A stretch of 47,688 bases of DNA. Origin: Halorussus litoreus (GTDB taxonomy: Archaea; Halobacteriota; Halobacteria; Halobacteriales; Haladaptataceae). A program made the translations under genes and the position numbers. The notes beneath the pieces are model-generated. The model made no database searches. It was not told where the DNA came from and worked only from the letters and a program-made list of their open reading frames with translations. Shown in pieces: positions 26,151 through 35,188 of the stretch; the stretch's first letter is position 1; every line of letters starts with the position of its first letter. The stretch lies in NCBI RefSeq assembly GCF_003382685.1, contig NZ_KZ859510.1, forward strand, positions 1-47,688, written 5' to 3'.

Positions 26151-27413
26151 GTGTCACGCGGCCGGGCCGACGAGACGAACGCCAGCGAGAGCGATTCCGG
26201 CGAAAGCGCCCCGGAAAGCACCGACGAGCGCCTGCTCACCGGGTACTCCGGCCGCCTGTTGCTCGCGGTGTCGCTCGGCTGGGCCGCGATCCAGTCCGGC
26301 CGGCTCGCGCTCTCGCCGCTCCTGCCCGCGGTGATGGCCGACCTCGCTATCGCCGACTTCCGCGCCGGCGTGGCCCTCACGACGCTCTGGGGGCTGTACG
26401 CGCTCGGTCAGTATCCCAGCGGTCGGCTCTCGGACGGGTTGACCCGCAAGAGCCTGCTCGTCGCCGGCCTCGCGCTCGTGATCGTCGGCTTCGGTGCCCT
26501 CGCGAGTGCGCCGACCTATCCCTTCTTCCTGCTCGGAGCTGCAGTCGTCGGCCTCGGCGCGGGACTGTACCCGACGCCGGCCCGGGCGTTGGTGTCGGAT
26601 CTGTTCGTGGAGCGCCGGGGGCAGGCGTTCGGGCTCCACACTGCGTCGGGCGACGTTGGCGGAGCGGCCGCGGCCGGGCTCGCGGTCGCGGCGCTCGCGG
26701 TGGCCGGCTGGCGGGCGGCCTACCTCCCGGTGGTCGCCGTCCTCGCGGGCGTGGCGGTCGCGCTCCACATCTGGGGACGCGAGGGGTACACCCGGCCCGC
26801 GGTCGACCGCGGTGCGGTCGCGGACGGGCTCGCGGACGCCCGCGCCACCGCGTCGCGACTCTGGGCGAACTCCCGGATGCGATGGCTCCTGCTGGCGTAC
26901 GCGCTTTTCGCGTTCACGTGGCAGAGCGCGACCGGGTTCCTGCCGACGTTCCTCCGCGACGCGAAGGCGTTCCCGCCGGAACTCGCCAGCGGTGGGTTCG
27001 CGGCGCTGTTCGTGGTGGGCGCGCTCGTCAAGCCCATCTCCGGCTCGCTCGGCGATCGGTTCGCTCGCGCTGGCGTGGCCGCGAGCGCGCTGGTGCTCGC
27101 GGCCGCCGCGCTCGCGGGTCTGCTCGTCGCGACGAGCACGCCCGCGGTCGTCGTCGCGGTGATCGTCTTCGCGGGCGGGCTGATGGCGTACCCGCCCGTG
27201 ATGCAGGCGCTGTTGATGGACACGTTCCCGGACGGGAGCATGGGCGGCGACCTCGGCGCGACCCGGACCGTCTACCTCGGCCTCGGGAGCCTCGGGCCGA
27301 GCTACGTCGGGTTCGTCGCGGGCCGGGCGTCGTACACCGCGGCGTTCGCCGGCCTGTTGGGCTGTCTGCTCGTGAGCGCGGCGATAGTGGTCGGACTGGC
27401 GCGAACGGAATGA
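26151..27413 (+). CDS. Major facilitator superfamily transporter
   Basis: A 420-residue transporter with about 12 helices and a polar N-terminus of about 30 residues. The MFS loop 2-3 signature is visible as YPSGRLSDGLTRKSL, and the second half has the matching GSLGDRFARAG loop. The substrate is not evident; the overall pattern is that of the nitrate/nitrite-porter-like or hexuronate-type branch with a drug-transporter-like fold. I place the start at GTG 26151 (SRGRADETN...), because the frame upstream to 25893 is basic and unlike haloarchaeal protein. A possible TATA-like CCAAATAC near 26121-26128 supports this. Confidence 0.85.
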   Translation: MSRGRADETNASESDSGESAPESTDERLLTGYSGRLLLAVSLGWAAIQSGRLALSPLLPAVMADLAIADFRAGVALTTLWGLYALGQYPSGRLSDGLTRKSLLVAGLALVIVGFGALASAPTYPFFLLGAAVVGLGAGLYPTPARALVSDLFVERRGQAFGLHTASGDVGGAAAAGLAVAALAVAGWRAAYLPVVAVLAGVAVALHIWGREGYTRPAVDRGAVADGLADARATASRLWANSRMRWLLLAYALFAFTWQSATGFLPTFLRDAKAFPPELASGGFAALFVVGALVKPISGSLGDRFARAGVAASALVLAAAALAGLLVATSTPAVVVAVIVFAGGLMAYPPVMQALLMDTFPDGSMGGDLGATRTVYLGLGSLGPSYVGFVAGRASYTAAFAGLLGCLLVSAAIVVGLARTE

Positions 27414-27456
27414 GCCGCCGGGCAGCTCCCGGTCGGCGGTCCGCTCGCGACCAGTG

Positions 27457-27897
27457 CTACCGCAACCAGTTCTTCAGTCGGGCGAGCAGTCCGGGCGACT
27501 GCCTGCGACCGGTCCACTGGATGTCGTCCTCGTCCGCTTCCTGCTCCGCGATCTGCCGACGGTAGGACTCGGTGCGAGCTTCGAGGATCTGCTCGTTGCG
27601 CGCGACGACCGCGTCGAGCTGGGACTCCTTCCGGGCGAGCTGGCGTTCGAGAGCCTCCACCTCGTCGGCCAACTGGGCGCGCTCGCTCAGCAGGGTCTCG
27701 TACTCCCGGTCGTACCTCCGACAGAGCCGTTCGCGCGACTCGTCGAGTTCGGGCCGTAGCTGTTCGTACGTACTGTGCTGGCAGATCACCACTACCAGTT
27801 CGTCGTCGGGGCGTCCGTCCGCCCCGTCCTCGTTCGCCGTGCTCTCGCGGGCGGTCTGGGCGGGGTCGTGAGCGTCCTCGGTGGTCTCGATGCTCAC
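27457..27897 (-). CDS. Coiled-coil protein, function unknown
   Basis: A 146-residue soluble protein starting with GTG. After an acidic, probably disordered N-terminus (1-33) comes a short strand DELVVVICQHS, then a long heptad-rich helix at about residues 45-120 (ERLCRRYDREYETLLSERAQ and following) that should form a coiled coil. The basic tail ends LLARLKNWLR and could be amphipathic. It converges with the MFS gene and stands alone upstream of thrC. No family recognised; a structural or scaffold role is only a guess. Confidence 0.7.
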   Translation of the reverse strand: MSIETTEDAHDPAQTARESTANEDGADGRPDDELVVVICQHSTYEQLRPELDESRERLCRRYDREYETLLSERAQLADEVEALERQLARKESQLDAVVARNEQILEARTESYRRQIAEQEADEDDIQWTGRRQSPGLLARLKNWLR

Positions 27898-28007
27898 TCT
27901 AATCCATACGTTAGCACGAACCAAAAAGACGCGTCAGACGCGTCCTGCGAACGTCTGACGCCCGAACGACACCGTTTCGACTGGAGATAGGTCCGCCGTT
28001 CGACGGA

Positions 28008-29297
28008 TCACTCGTCGCCGAGATGCGCCAGCACGCCCTCGGTGTCGGCGGGGACCGGCTCCGGCGCGACGCCGGCCGCCGCGGCCGCGTCGGGGTCCTT
28101 CAGCAGGTGGCCGGTCGTCAGGCAGGCGACCTGCTCGTCGGCCGTGATCTCGCCCGACTCGCGGAGCTTCCGGAGTCCGGCCACCGAGGCCGCGCTCGCG
28201 GGCTCGACGCCAACACCGTCCCGAGCGAGCGCTCGCTGGGCGTCGGTGATCTCCTCGTCGGACACCGCCACCGCGGTGCCGCCGGTCTCTCGGATGCCCG
28301 GGAGCGCCTTCGGGGCGTTGACGGGGTTGCCGATGCGGATGGCTGTCGCGCGGGTCTCGACCTCGTCCCAGCGGCGTACCTCGTCCCAGCCGTTCTCGAC
28401 CGCCTCGACCATCGGGGCCGCGCCCTCGGCTTGCACGCCGGTGAGCGCCGGCACGTCCTCGGTCGCGAGCGAGCCGGCGGCGACCAGCTCGCGGAACGCT
28501 TTGTAGAGCGCCGCGGTGTTGCCCGCGTTGCCGACCGGCAGGACGATGCGGTCGGGGAAGTCGCCGGTCTGGTCCCGGAACTGCTCCAGCATTTCGAGGC
28601 CGATGGTCTTCTGGCCTTCGAGCCGGAACGGGTTCAGGGAGTTGAGCAGGTACGCCTCCCCGCGGTCGGCGAGGTCCGAGACGATGTCGAGGCAGGCGTC
28701 GAAGTTGCCGTCGACTTCGAGGATGCGCGCGCCGTGGAGGCTGGCCTGCGCGACCTTCCCCGCGGCGACCTTCCCCGCGGGGAGGAGGACGAGAACCTCC
28801 GTGTCAGCGCGCGCCCCGTAGCACGCGAGCGCCGCGCTCGTGTTGCCGGTCGAGGCGCACGCGAGTCGGTCGACGCCCAACCGCTCGGCGACCTTCACGC
28901 CGACGGTCATCCCGCGGTCCTTGAAGCTCCCCGTCGGGTTCATCCCCTCGTGTTTGACCCGGAGGTCGGCGACCCCGACTTCCTCCTCGATGGTCGGCAC
29001 CGCGTAGAGCGGCGTGTCGCCCTCGTCGATGCTCACGCCCGCGTCGAACGGGAGCGCGTCGGCGTACCGCCAGACGCCCCGGGGCGGCTGGCCGTCCTCG
29101 CGGTCCTGCGCCGCGAAGTCCGCCAGCGAGGGGTGGTCGGCGTACCGGACTTCGAGCAGGCCGTCGCACGCGTCGCAGGTGTACCGGACCGCCTCGAACG
29201 GCGGAAAGGCGTCCCCGCACGCGATGCATTCGAGCCAGACGCCGTCGACCGCCGCGTCCGGCGGGTCGGGTCGGTCCGCGGAGAGACTGAGACTCAT
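28008..29297 (-). CDS. thrC: Threonine synthase
   Basis: A 429-residue PLP enzyme that turns O-phosphohomoserine into threonine. An N-terminal zinc-ribbon-like knuckle has C24-x2-C27 and C41-x2-C44 (CIACG, CDAC), common in archaeal ThrC. The PLP lysine is K126 in NPTGSFKDRGM, and the phosphate loop is VGNAGNTAALYKA. The product feeds IlvA, encoded 19 kb away. The ATG at 29297 gives the expected N-terminus. The last 50 residues are a halophile-type acidic and Ala-rich extension. Confidence 0.94.
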   Translation of the reverse strand: MSLSLSADRPDPPDAAVDGVWLECIACGDAFPPFEAVRYTCDACDGLLEVRYADHPSLADFAAQDREDGQPPRGVWRYADALPFDAGVSIDEGDTPLYAVPTIEEEVGVADLRVKHEGMNPTGSFKDRGMTVGVKVAERLGVDRLACASTGNTSAALACYGARADTEVLVLLPAGKVAAGKVAQASLHGARILEVDGNFDACLDIVSDLADRGEAYLLNSLNPFRLEGQKTIGLEMLEQFRDQTGDFPDRIVLPVGNAGNTAALYKAFRELVAAGSLATEDVPALTGVQAEGAAPMVEAVENGWDEVRRWDEVETRATAIRIGNPVNAPKALPGIRETGGTAVAVSDEEITDAQRALARDGVGVEPASAASVAGLRKLRESGEITADEQVACLTTGHLLKDPDAAAAAGVAPEPVPADTEGVLAHLGDE

Positions 29298-29461
29298 CGT
29301 TCTCCGGGAAGGCGGCGACCGGCAAAAAGCAGTTGGTTAGCGGTACTTCTGCGAGACCCGCGCTCCGTCGACCTCGGGCCAAAAGTCGACTTGCGTCGTG
29401 GCATCGGCTGTGCTCGACGGTGTCGTAGTCGCGAGGAACAGCCAGCTAGCAGGACGAGACC

Positions 29462-30433
29462 TCAGGCCGCCACCAGACGCTCGGCCTCCTTCTCCTCGCC
29501 GAAGGCGTCCTGCAGGTGGGCGTCGATCTCCTCGACGGCGTCCCACGCGCGCTCGACGCGGGGTTCGGCGAGGTTCGTGAAGAACGAGTGGACCATCCGG
29601 TCGTAGTGCACGTGCTCGACCGCGGTTCCGGCGTCTGCGAGTCGCTGGGCGTACTCCTCGCCCTCCTCGCGCAGGGGGTCGAACTCGGCGGTGAGCACGG
29701 TCGCCGGCGGGAGGTCGCTCAGGTCCCGGGCCTGCAACGGCGAGGCGTACGGACTCATCCCGTCGACCTCGTCGCGGAGGTACAGGTCCCACGACCACTC
29801 CAGATCGGGTTCGGTGATGAAGTAGCAGTCCGCGCCGGTGGGTTCGTCGCCGAACTCGAACGAGAAGGTCGTGGTCGGGTACACCAGCACCTGATAGTCG
29901 ATCTCCGGGCCGTCCATGTCGCGGGCGAGCAGCGAGGTCGCGGCCGCGAGGTTGCCACCCGCGCTGTCCCCGCCGACGAGAAGCCGGTCCGAACCGTCGC
30001 CCAGCGTTCGGGTCCGGTCGGAAGCCCATTCGACGACCGCGTAGCAGTCGCGCAGTCCGGCCGGGAACTCGTGCTCGGGCGCGAGCCGGTAGTCGGGCGC
30101 GACCACGACGCAGTCCAGTTCGTCAGCGAGGACGCGACAGACCGGGTCGTAGGCGTCGACGTCGCCGAGCACGAACCCGCCGCCGTGCATCCAGACCAGT
30201 ACCGGGAGCGGGCCGTCGCCCTCGGGCGTGTACACTCGGATGGGGACGGTGTTGTCGTCCGGTCCCGGAACGACGCTGTCGCGCACGTCCGCCAACGTGC
30301 CGAGGTCGCCGTCGACGCTGAGGAACTGTTCGTATCCCCGGCGCGCCTCTTCGAGCGGGAGACTGCGTAGTGGTGGTAATTTCGAGACGACTGTTTCGAT
30401 GTCAGGGTGTGCCTCTGACATATTCTGTCGCAT
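29462..30433 (-). CDS. Alpha/beta-hydrolase, HSL-type carboxylesterase
   Basis: A 323-residue hydrolase of the hormone-sensitive-lipase (bHSL/family IV) group. The oxyanion loop is HGGG (83-86), the nucleophile Ser157 lies in GGDSAGGN, the acid is in AEFDPLREEG and the His in MVHSFFTNLAEP. Such enzymes cleave short-chain esters. No signal peptide, so it is cytoplasmic. An AT-rich minus-strand TATA element (TTTTAATTAT, 30461-30470) places the transcript start near 30438, close to ATG 30433; ATG 30421 is an alternative. The physiological substrate is unknown. Confidence 0.9.
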   Translation of the reverse strand: MRQNMSEAHPDIETVVSKLPPLRSLPLEEARRGYEQFLSVDGDLGTLADVRDSVVPGPDDNTVPIRVYTPEGDGPLPVLVWMHGGGFVLGDVDAYDPVCRVLADELDCVVVAPDYRLAPEHEFPAGLRDCYAVVEWASDRTRTLGDGSDRLLVGGDSAGGNLAAATSLLARDMDGPEIDYQVLVYPTTTFSFEFGDEPTGADCYFITEPDLEWSWDLYLRDEVDGMSPYASPLQARDLSDLPPATVLTAEFDPLREEGEEYAQRLADAGTAVEHVHYDRMVHSFFTNLAEPRVERAWDAVEEIDAHLQDAFGEEKEAERLVAA

Positions 30434-30527
30434 ACCGGGGCTTTACAAAAAGATTTCGATATAATTAAAATACGTATATTGGAGAATTATGGCCTGGTAT
30501 GCCGATTGAGGCGGCTCAAGCATAAAG

Positions 30528-30605
30528 GGTACCTCGGCTGAAAACGAGTGGCGAACAGAATAAGTTGTACTCGCGGTGTGATAAGTGGTACCTTGGCTGA
30601 AAACG
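30528..30605. repeat. Pair of 19-bp direct repeats
   Basis: GGTACCTCGGCTGAAAACG at 30528-30546 and GGTACCTTGGCTGAAAACG at 30587-30605 differ at one position. Both are preceded by ATAA and start with the palindrome GGTACC. Start-to-start distance is 59 bp. Confidence 0.75.
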
Positions 30606-30894
30606 CTCGCGGGTACTGTTTCCCGCCGTGCGTCGTCCGAACGTGGCGCGCCCGCGCTCGGCTGATCGACCGGCTGGTTCGCCAGCGCCGGATCCCTCCG
30701 CTATCTGTGCCCCAATCACACACCCTCCGTTTCGCGTGGAACGGAACCCCGAAATCAGTCGCGGGAGTTCGCCGTAGGGCGTGCCGAAGGGCCGGAATCT
30801 TTCGGTCCGCGGTACTCGAAACGAGGGGGTGGCGAGACGACCGCCGAAGCGTCGGGGTTCGCTCTGCCGGAAGAGACAACCGCACTGCTGGGCA

Positions 30895-30928
30895 CGCGCT
30901 GGCGCGGCACTTGCGCCGCGCCAGCGCG
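30895..30928. repeat. Perfect hairpin with 14-bp arms
   Basis: Arms 30895-30908 (CGCGCTGGCGCGGC) and 30915-30928 are exact reverse complements around the 6-nt loop ACTTGC. No U-tract follows on either strand, so it is not a simple intrinsic terminator. Confidence 0.75.
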
Positions 30929-31005
30929 CAGCAACCGGCAGAAAATCCGCACTGCGGAGCGACCGCCGAAAAACAGCCCATCGGCGGTCCGGCGGTCGCG
31001 CCGAG

Positions 31006-31848
31006 CTACTCGCCCTCGATGGTCGAGTCCTCGCCGCCGCTGGCCTCGTTGTACATCTCCGCGATGGCCTTCTCCAGTTGCGGGTTACCGCCGCCGGGCT
31101 GGTTGCCGAACGAGAACTCGCCCTTCCCGTCGACGGACACGCCCTCGGTCCAGCGTTCGTGGGGGTTCTCGCGGTCCTCGCGGAACGTGGACATGAACTC
31201 GTAGTCGAACTCCTGATTTTCCTTCTCCTGCGGGAAGCTCGCGGGGACGGGCACCGTCTCGCCCAGTTCCTCCAGCGCGGCGTGCCACTGGTTTTGATGC
31301 ATCGTGTCCCTGGCGATGAGGTACGCCAGCATGTCCTTCATCCCCGGATCGTCGGTCATCTCGTAGAGGCGCGTCGCGAGCAGTCGCCCGGTCGACTCGG
31401 CCATGATGTTGGCGTACATATCGGCCGCGAGATTCCCGCTGGCGACGATGAAGTTCCCGCTGAAGGCGTTCCCGTTGGCGTCGACCGGCATGGCGTGGAG
31501 CCCCGCCGACAGCGCCTGTCGCGGCTGGCCGCCGCTCATCATCGCGTCGATGACGGCGTCGTTCTCGCGGGCCTCCCGGCGAAGCTCCTCGGGCGCTCCC
31601 TGGAGATTCTTCGAGACGGCGGTTGCGAGCATCTCGATGTGGCCCAACTCCTCGGCCGCGGTCTCCATCAGCAGGTTCCGGTACTCCTGTTTCTCCTTGG
31701 GCTGGCCGAACGCCTGGAACATGTACTGGAGCGCGACCCGCATCTCGCCCTCGACCCCGCCGATGGCCTGCTGGAGCATCTTGGCGAAGTACGGGTCCGG
31801 CTCCTCGACCTCGACGTCGTACTGGAGTTCGTTGTCGTGGAAGAACAT
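31006..31848 (-). CDS. Manganese catalase
   Basis: A 280-residue ferritin-like protein that breaks down hydrogen peroxide with a dimanganese centre. Metal-ligand segments are visible: GGVEGEMRVALQYMFQ (first Glu), METAAEELGHIEML (Glu and His of the second helix), the AESTGRLLATRLYEMT region and RDTMHQNQW. Length and the acidic Gly-rich C-terminus (GGGNPQLEKAIAEMYNEASGG) match haloarchaeal manganese catalases. I chose ATG 31848 (MFFHDN...), which has GGAGAG a few bases upstream, over an in-frame GTG at 31866. It is a lone gene downstream of the arginine cluster. Confidence 0.93.
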   Translation of the reverse strand: MFFHDNELQYDVEVEEPDPYFAKMLQQAIGGVEGEMRVALQYMFQAFGQPKEKQEYRNLLMETAAEELGHIEMLATAVSKNLQGAPEELRREARENDAVIDAMMSGGQPRQALSAGLHAMPVDANGNAFSGNFIVASGNLAADMYANIMAESTGRLLATRLYEMTDDPGMKDMLAYLIARDTMHQNQWHAALEELGETVPVPASFPQEKENQEFDYEFMSTFREDRENPHERWTEGVSVDGKGEFSFGNQPGGGNPQLEKAIAEMYNEASGGEDSTIEGE

Positions 31849-31983
31849 GGATTCTCTCCGTAACACGACACGACGGGAGCGCTCATAAGGTGTTTGGCGG
31901 ATAACATTTGTAACCGGCTAGTTGAAAGCGCTCGGACACCACTAGTCGATCTGTCGGATTCGAGCCAGCGTAACGTGGTGCAG

Positions 31984-32961
31984 TCAGACGGTCTCTATCG
32001 TGTCTTGGTCTCCGAGCAGGTACGCCAGCAGCGCCTTCTGGACGTGCATCCGGTTCTCGGCCTGCTCGAAGACGACCGCGCGGTCGCCGTCGAGCACCTC
32101 GCTGGTGATCTCCTCGCCCCGATGGGCCGGCAGACAGTGCATCACGGCCGCGTCGGGCGCGCTCGCGAGCAGGTCGTCGTTCACCTGGAACTCCTCGAAG
32201 TCGGCGATCTTCTCCTCGCGGTCGTCCTCCTGACCCATGCTGACCCAGACGTCGGTGTACACCACGTCCGCACCCGCAACGGCGGCTTCCGGGTCGTGGA
32301 CGACCTCCGGCGCGGTCCCGCGCGCGTCGGCCCGCGAGAGGACCTCCGCGTCGGGTTCGTACCCCTCGGGCGTCGCCATCGTGAGGTCGATCCCCGCCAT
32401 CGCGGCCCCCACCGCGAACGACTGGGCGACGTTGTTGCCGTCGCCGACCCACGCGACCGACGCGTCCTCGAACCCGTCGAACAGTTCGTAGACGGTGAAC
32501 AGGTCCGCGAGCGTCTGACACGGGTGGGCGTCGTCCGAGAGGCCGTTTATCACCGGGACCGAGCTTCCGGCCGCCATCGATTCGAGGGCGTCGTGGTCGA
32601 ACACCCGGGCCATCATCGCGTCGACGTACCGCGAGAGGGCGCGGGCGGTGTCGCCGACCGGCTCCCCGCGGTCGAGCTGGGTGTCGCCCGGCCCGAGGAA
32701 CAGCGCGTGGCCGCCGAGTTGGGTCATCCCCGCCTCGAAGGAGACGCGGGTCCGCGTACTCGGCTTCTCGAACAACATCGCGAGGCTCCGGTTCGGCAAG
32801 AGTGCGTGGGGCTCGCCTCGCCGGTGGGCCGCCTTCAGGTCCGCGGCGGTCGAGAGCACCGCCGCGAGGTCGTCGTCCGAGAGGTCGTCCACGTCGAGGA
32901 CGTGCTGTGGCGATTCGTCGGCGTTCGGTGCGGGCGTGGTATGGGTCGCGTACTCGTTCAT
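31984..32961 (-). CDS. argF: Ornithine carbamoyltransferase
   Basis: A 325-residue transferase that joins ornithine and carbamoyl phosphate into citrulline. The carbamoyl-phosphate motif is STRTRVSFE, the second ligand loop HPCQTLAD, and the ornithine-binding Cys loop MHCLPAHRGEE. The start at 32961 is MNEYATH..., overlapping the argE stop by 4 nt (ATGA type); the frame is open 44 codons further upstream, but that region is argE in another frame. It is the last gene of argW-argF. carAB for carbamoyl phosphate is not in the window. Confidence 0.95.
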   Translation of the reverse strand: MNEYATHTTPAPNADESPQHVLDVDDLSDDDLAAVLSTAADLKAAHRRGEPHALLPNRSLAMLFEKPSTRTRVSFEAGMTQLGGHALFLGPGDTQLDRGEPVGDTARALSRYVDAMMARVFDHDALESMAAGSSVPVINGLSDDAHPCQTLADLFTVYELFDGFEDASVAWVGDGNNVAQSFAVGAAMAGIDLTMATPEGYEPDAEVLSRADARGTAPEVVHDPEAAVAGADVVYTDVWVSMGQEDDREEKIADFEEFQVNDDLLASAPDAAVMHCLPAHRGEEITSEVLDGDRAVVFEQAENRMHVQKALLAYLLGDQDTIETV

Positions 32962-34052
32962 GGTTGCAGGTCCTCGCAGACGTCGGTCAAGACCGCGACT
33001 GCGCGGTCGAACTCCGCGAGATCGAGGCGTTCGTTCGGCGCGTGATCCAACTCGGAGTCGCCGGGACCGTAGGTCGCCATCGGGCAGTCCCACGCCCCGG
33101 CGAAGATGTTCATGTCGCTGGTGCCGGTCTTTCGGAGCAGTCGGGGGTCGCCCCCGGCTCGTCGGATGGTGACCCGGAACGCCCGCGCTACCTCGGTCCG
33201 CGGGCTCTCCATCACGGGCGGGATGGGCTCGCGCCAGTCGATTTCACCCTCATTCGCTTCTCCGTCCAGGGCTGTTTCGACCGCGCTCCGGACCGCGCCG
33301 GCCGATTCGCCGGGCGGAATCCGGAACTGGGCCGCCACGCTCGCCTCGACCGAGAGGCCGTCGTCGGCGGTGCCCCCGGAGAACTCGACCGGCTTGGCCG
33401 TGACCTGCTCGAAGACGGATGCGTCGGCGTCGGTTTCGCCATCGGTTTCCTCGTCGGTGTCCGCGCTCTCGAACTCGCGCTCGACCGTCTCCCACCACGC
33501 CATCGCGTGCTGGATGGCGTTGGGCTCCGGCCGGGAGGTGTGGGTCGAGTCGGTCCCGACCGCGTACTCGCCGGCGAGAAACCCCCGGTAGCCCAGCGTC
33601 ACGCCGTCCCAGCCGGAGGGCTCGCCGTTGACCACCGCGTCGGGCGCGTCGCGGTCCTCCACGAGGAAGCGCGCGCCCCGGGAGTTGGTCTCCTCGCCGA
33701 CCACGCCGACGTAGCTGACGCCGGTTTCGACCGCCGCGGCAGCCATCGACGCGAGCGGTCCCTTCGCGTCGACGCTCCCGCGACCCCAGAGCTCGCCGTC
33801 TTTCACTTCGACCGGAATCTCGCCCGGCACGGTGTCGACGTGCGAGGTCAGCAGCACCGCGTCGTCGGCGGGCGCGCGAACGTTGCCCACCTCGTCGACC
33901 CACACCTCGCGGGCGTGCTCCTCGAAGAACGCGGCGAGGCGCTCGGCGCACGCCGCCTCCTCGCCGGTGGGCGAGGGAATCTCCACGAGGTCGCGGAGTA
34001 GCTCGCGGGCCGCCCCATCTTCGACGCCGGCCGAGTCGCCGCTCGCGCTCAC
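32958..34052 (-). CDS. argE: [ArgW]-L-ornithine hydrolase (LysK/ArgE-like M20 peptidase)
   Basis: A 364-residue metallopeptidase of the M20 family that releases ornithine from the ArgW carrier protein. The first zinc His is in LLTSHVDTVPG, the bridging Asp in GRGSVDAKGPLASM, and the Glu pair in GVVGEETNSRGA; a later RKTGTSDMN segment matches LysK. The start is GTG 34052, overlapping the argD stop by 4 nt. An acidic low-complexity insertion (about 200-220, DTDEETDGETDAD) interrupts the dimerisation domain. LysK enzymes can serve lysine or arginine synthesis; the neighbours here are all arginine genes. Confidence 0.92.
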   Translation of the reverse strand: MSASGDSAGVEDGAARELLRDLVEIPSPTGEEAACAERLAAFFEEHAREVWVDEVGNVRAPADDAVLLTSHVDTVPGEIPVEVKDGELWGRGSVDAKGPLASMAAAAVETGVSYVGVVGEETNSRGARFLVEDRDAPDAVVNGEPSGWDGVTLGYRGFLAGEYAVGTDSTHTSRPEPNAIQHAMAWWETVEREFESADTDEETDGETDADASVFEQVTAKPVEFSGGTADDGLSVEASVAAQFRIPPGESAGAVRSAVETALDGEANEGEIDWREPIPPVMESPRTEVARAFRVTIRRAGGDPRLLRKTGTSDMNIFAGAWDCPMATYGPGDSELDHAPNERLDLAEFDRAVAVLTDVCEDLQP

Positions 34053-35188
34053 GCGGACACCTCCGCGAGCGCGTCTCCGAGCGCGGAAACGAGCGCGTCG
34101 GCGTGGGCCTCCTCGACGGTCAGCGGCGGGAGCAGGCGCACTACGGACCGTCCCGCGGGGAGCGCGAGAATCCCGTGGTCCATCGCCAACTGCTTCAGGA
34201 CGCGGTTCGCGCCCCGCCCGACCTCCACGCCGAGCAGCAGTCCCTCGCCGCGAACCGTGCGAATCGGTAACTCGCCACCCCTCAGTTTCGACTGGAGGTA
34301 GTCGCCGACCTGCCCGGCGTTCCCGGCCAGATCGTCCTCGACTATGGCCGAGAGGGTCGCCTCGGCCGCGGCGCTGACGACCGGGCCGCCCGAGAACGTC
34401 GAGCCGTGGGGGCCCGACTCCTCGGCGATCCAGTCGGCGCAGAGCGTGGCTCCGACCGGAAGCCCGCCGCCGAGCCCCTTCGCGGACGTGAGCACGTCGG
34501 GGACGACGCCGCGCTTCTCGCAGGCCCACAGCGAGCCGGTCCGGCCCAGCCCGGTCTGGATCTCGTCCAGAATCAGGGCTGCACCGGTCTCCTCGGTAAC
34601 TTCGCGTGCCGCTTGGAGATACCCTTCCGGCGCGGGGTTGACGCCGCCTTCGCCCTGAATCGGTTCGAGCAGGACTGCGGCCGTCTCGTCGTCGACGGCG
34701 TCGGCCAACGCGTCCTCGTCGCCGAACGGGACGAACTCGAAGTCGGCAGCCAGCGGCTCGAACGGCTTCTTGTACTTCGGTTTCCACGTCGCGGCGAGCG
34801 ACCCCATCGTGCGGCCGTGGAAACCGCGCTGGGCCGCGATGATTTTCGAATTGCCCGTCGCGCTCCGGGCGAACTTGAGCGCGGCCTCGTTGGCTTCGGT
34901 CCCTGAGTTGCAGAGCCAGACGTTCTCGAGGTGGTGGGGCGCGACCGCCCCGAGCTTCTCGTACAGCGCGTCGCGGGCCGAGTTGGGGTAGCTGGCTTGC
35001 ACGAACGTCAGCTTACCGACCTGCGACTCGACGGCCCCGACCACCTCGGGGTGGGCGTGGCCGACCGCCGCGACCCCGTAGCTCGCGCCGAAGTCGAGGT
35101 ACTCGTTTCCGGCGTCGTCGTAGAGGTACGGTCCCGATCCCGACTCGATGCGGATGGGCTTCTCCGAGTAGACGAAACTGCCCGTCAT
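34049..35188 (-). CDS. argD: [ArgW]-glutamate-5-semialdehyde aminotransferase
   Basis: A 379-residue class III PLP aminotransferase that transfers an amino group from glutamate to ArgW-bound glutamate semialdehyde, giving ArgW-bound ornithine. The PLP Lys is in LTSAKGLGGG, preceded by LILDEIQTGLGRTG with the Asp that binds the cofactor ring nitrogen. The GTEANEAALKFAR segment is the phosphate-binding loop. Length is normal for the ArgD/LysJ branch. It overlaps argB and argE by 4 nt each, so translation is probably coupled. Confidence 0.94.
   Translation of the reverse strand: MTGSFVYSEKPIRIESGSGPYLYDDAGNEYLDFGASYGVAAVGHAHPEVVGAVESQVGKLTFVQASYPNSARDALYEKLGAVAPHHLENVWLCNSGTEANEAALKFARSATGNSKIIAAQRGFHGRTMGSLAATWKPKYKKPFEPLAADFEFVPFGDEDALADAVDDETAAVLLEPIQGEGGVNPAPEGYLQAAREVTEETGAALILDEIQTGLGRTGSLWACEKRGVVPDVLTSAKGLGGGLPVGATLCADWIAEESGPHGSTFSGGPVVSAAAEATLSAIVEDDLAGNAGQVGDYLQSKLRGGELPIRTVRGEGLLLGVEVGRGANRVLKQLAMDHGILALPAGRSVVRLLPPLTVEEAHADALVSALGDALAEVSA

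Larger units (their letters stand above)
30434..31005. other. Intergenic region, 572 bp, with repeats and a hairpin
   Basis: Contains the esterase promoter (30461-30470), a 19-bp direct repeat (30528-30546 and 30587-30605) and a 14-bp-arm hairpin (30895-30928). Overlapping frames on both strands are rich in Arg, Ser and Cys and poor in Asp/Glu, unlike real genes here, so I call no CDS. Confidence 0.55.

Noticed and set aside
30487-30981. 164-codon minus-strand frame in the gap after the catalase gene
   Set aside because: Rich in Arg, Ser and Cys, poor in Asp/Glu, crosses the direct repeats and the hairpin; no family resemblance.
34053-34787. Upstream extension of argE in the same frame
   Set aside because: It overlaps the whole 5' half of argD on the same strand and is Arg-rich; the GTG at 34052 overlaps the argD stop by 4 nt, as in the rest of the operon.
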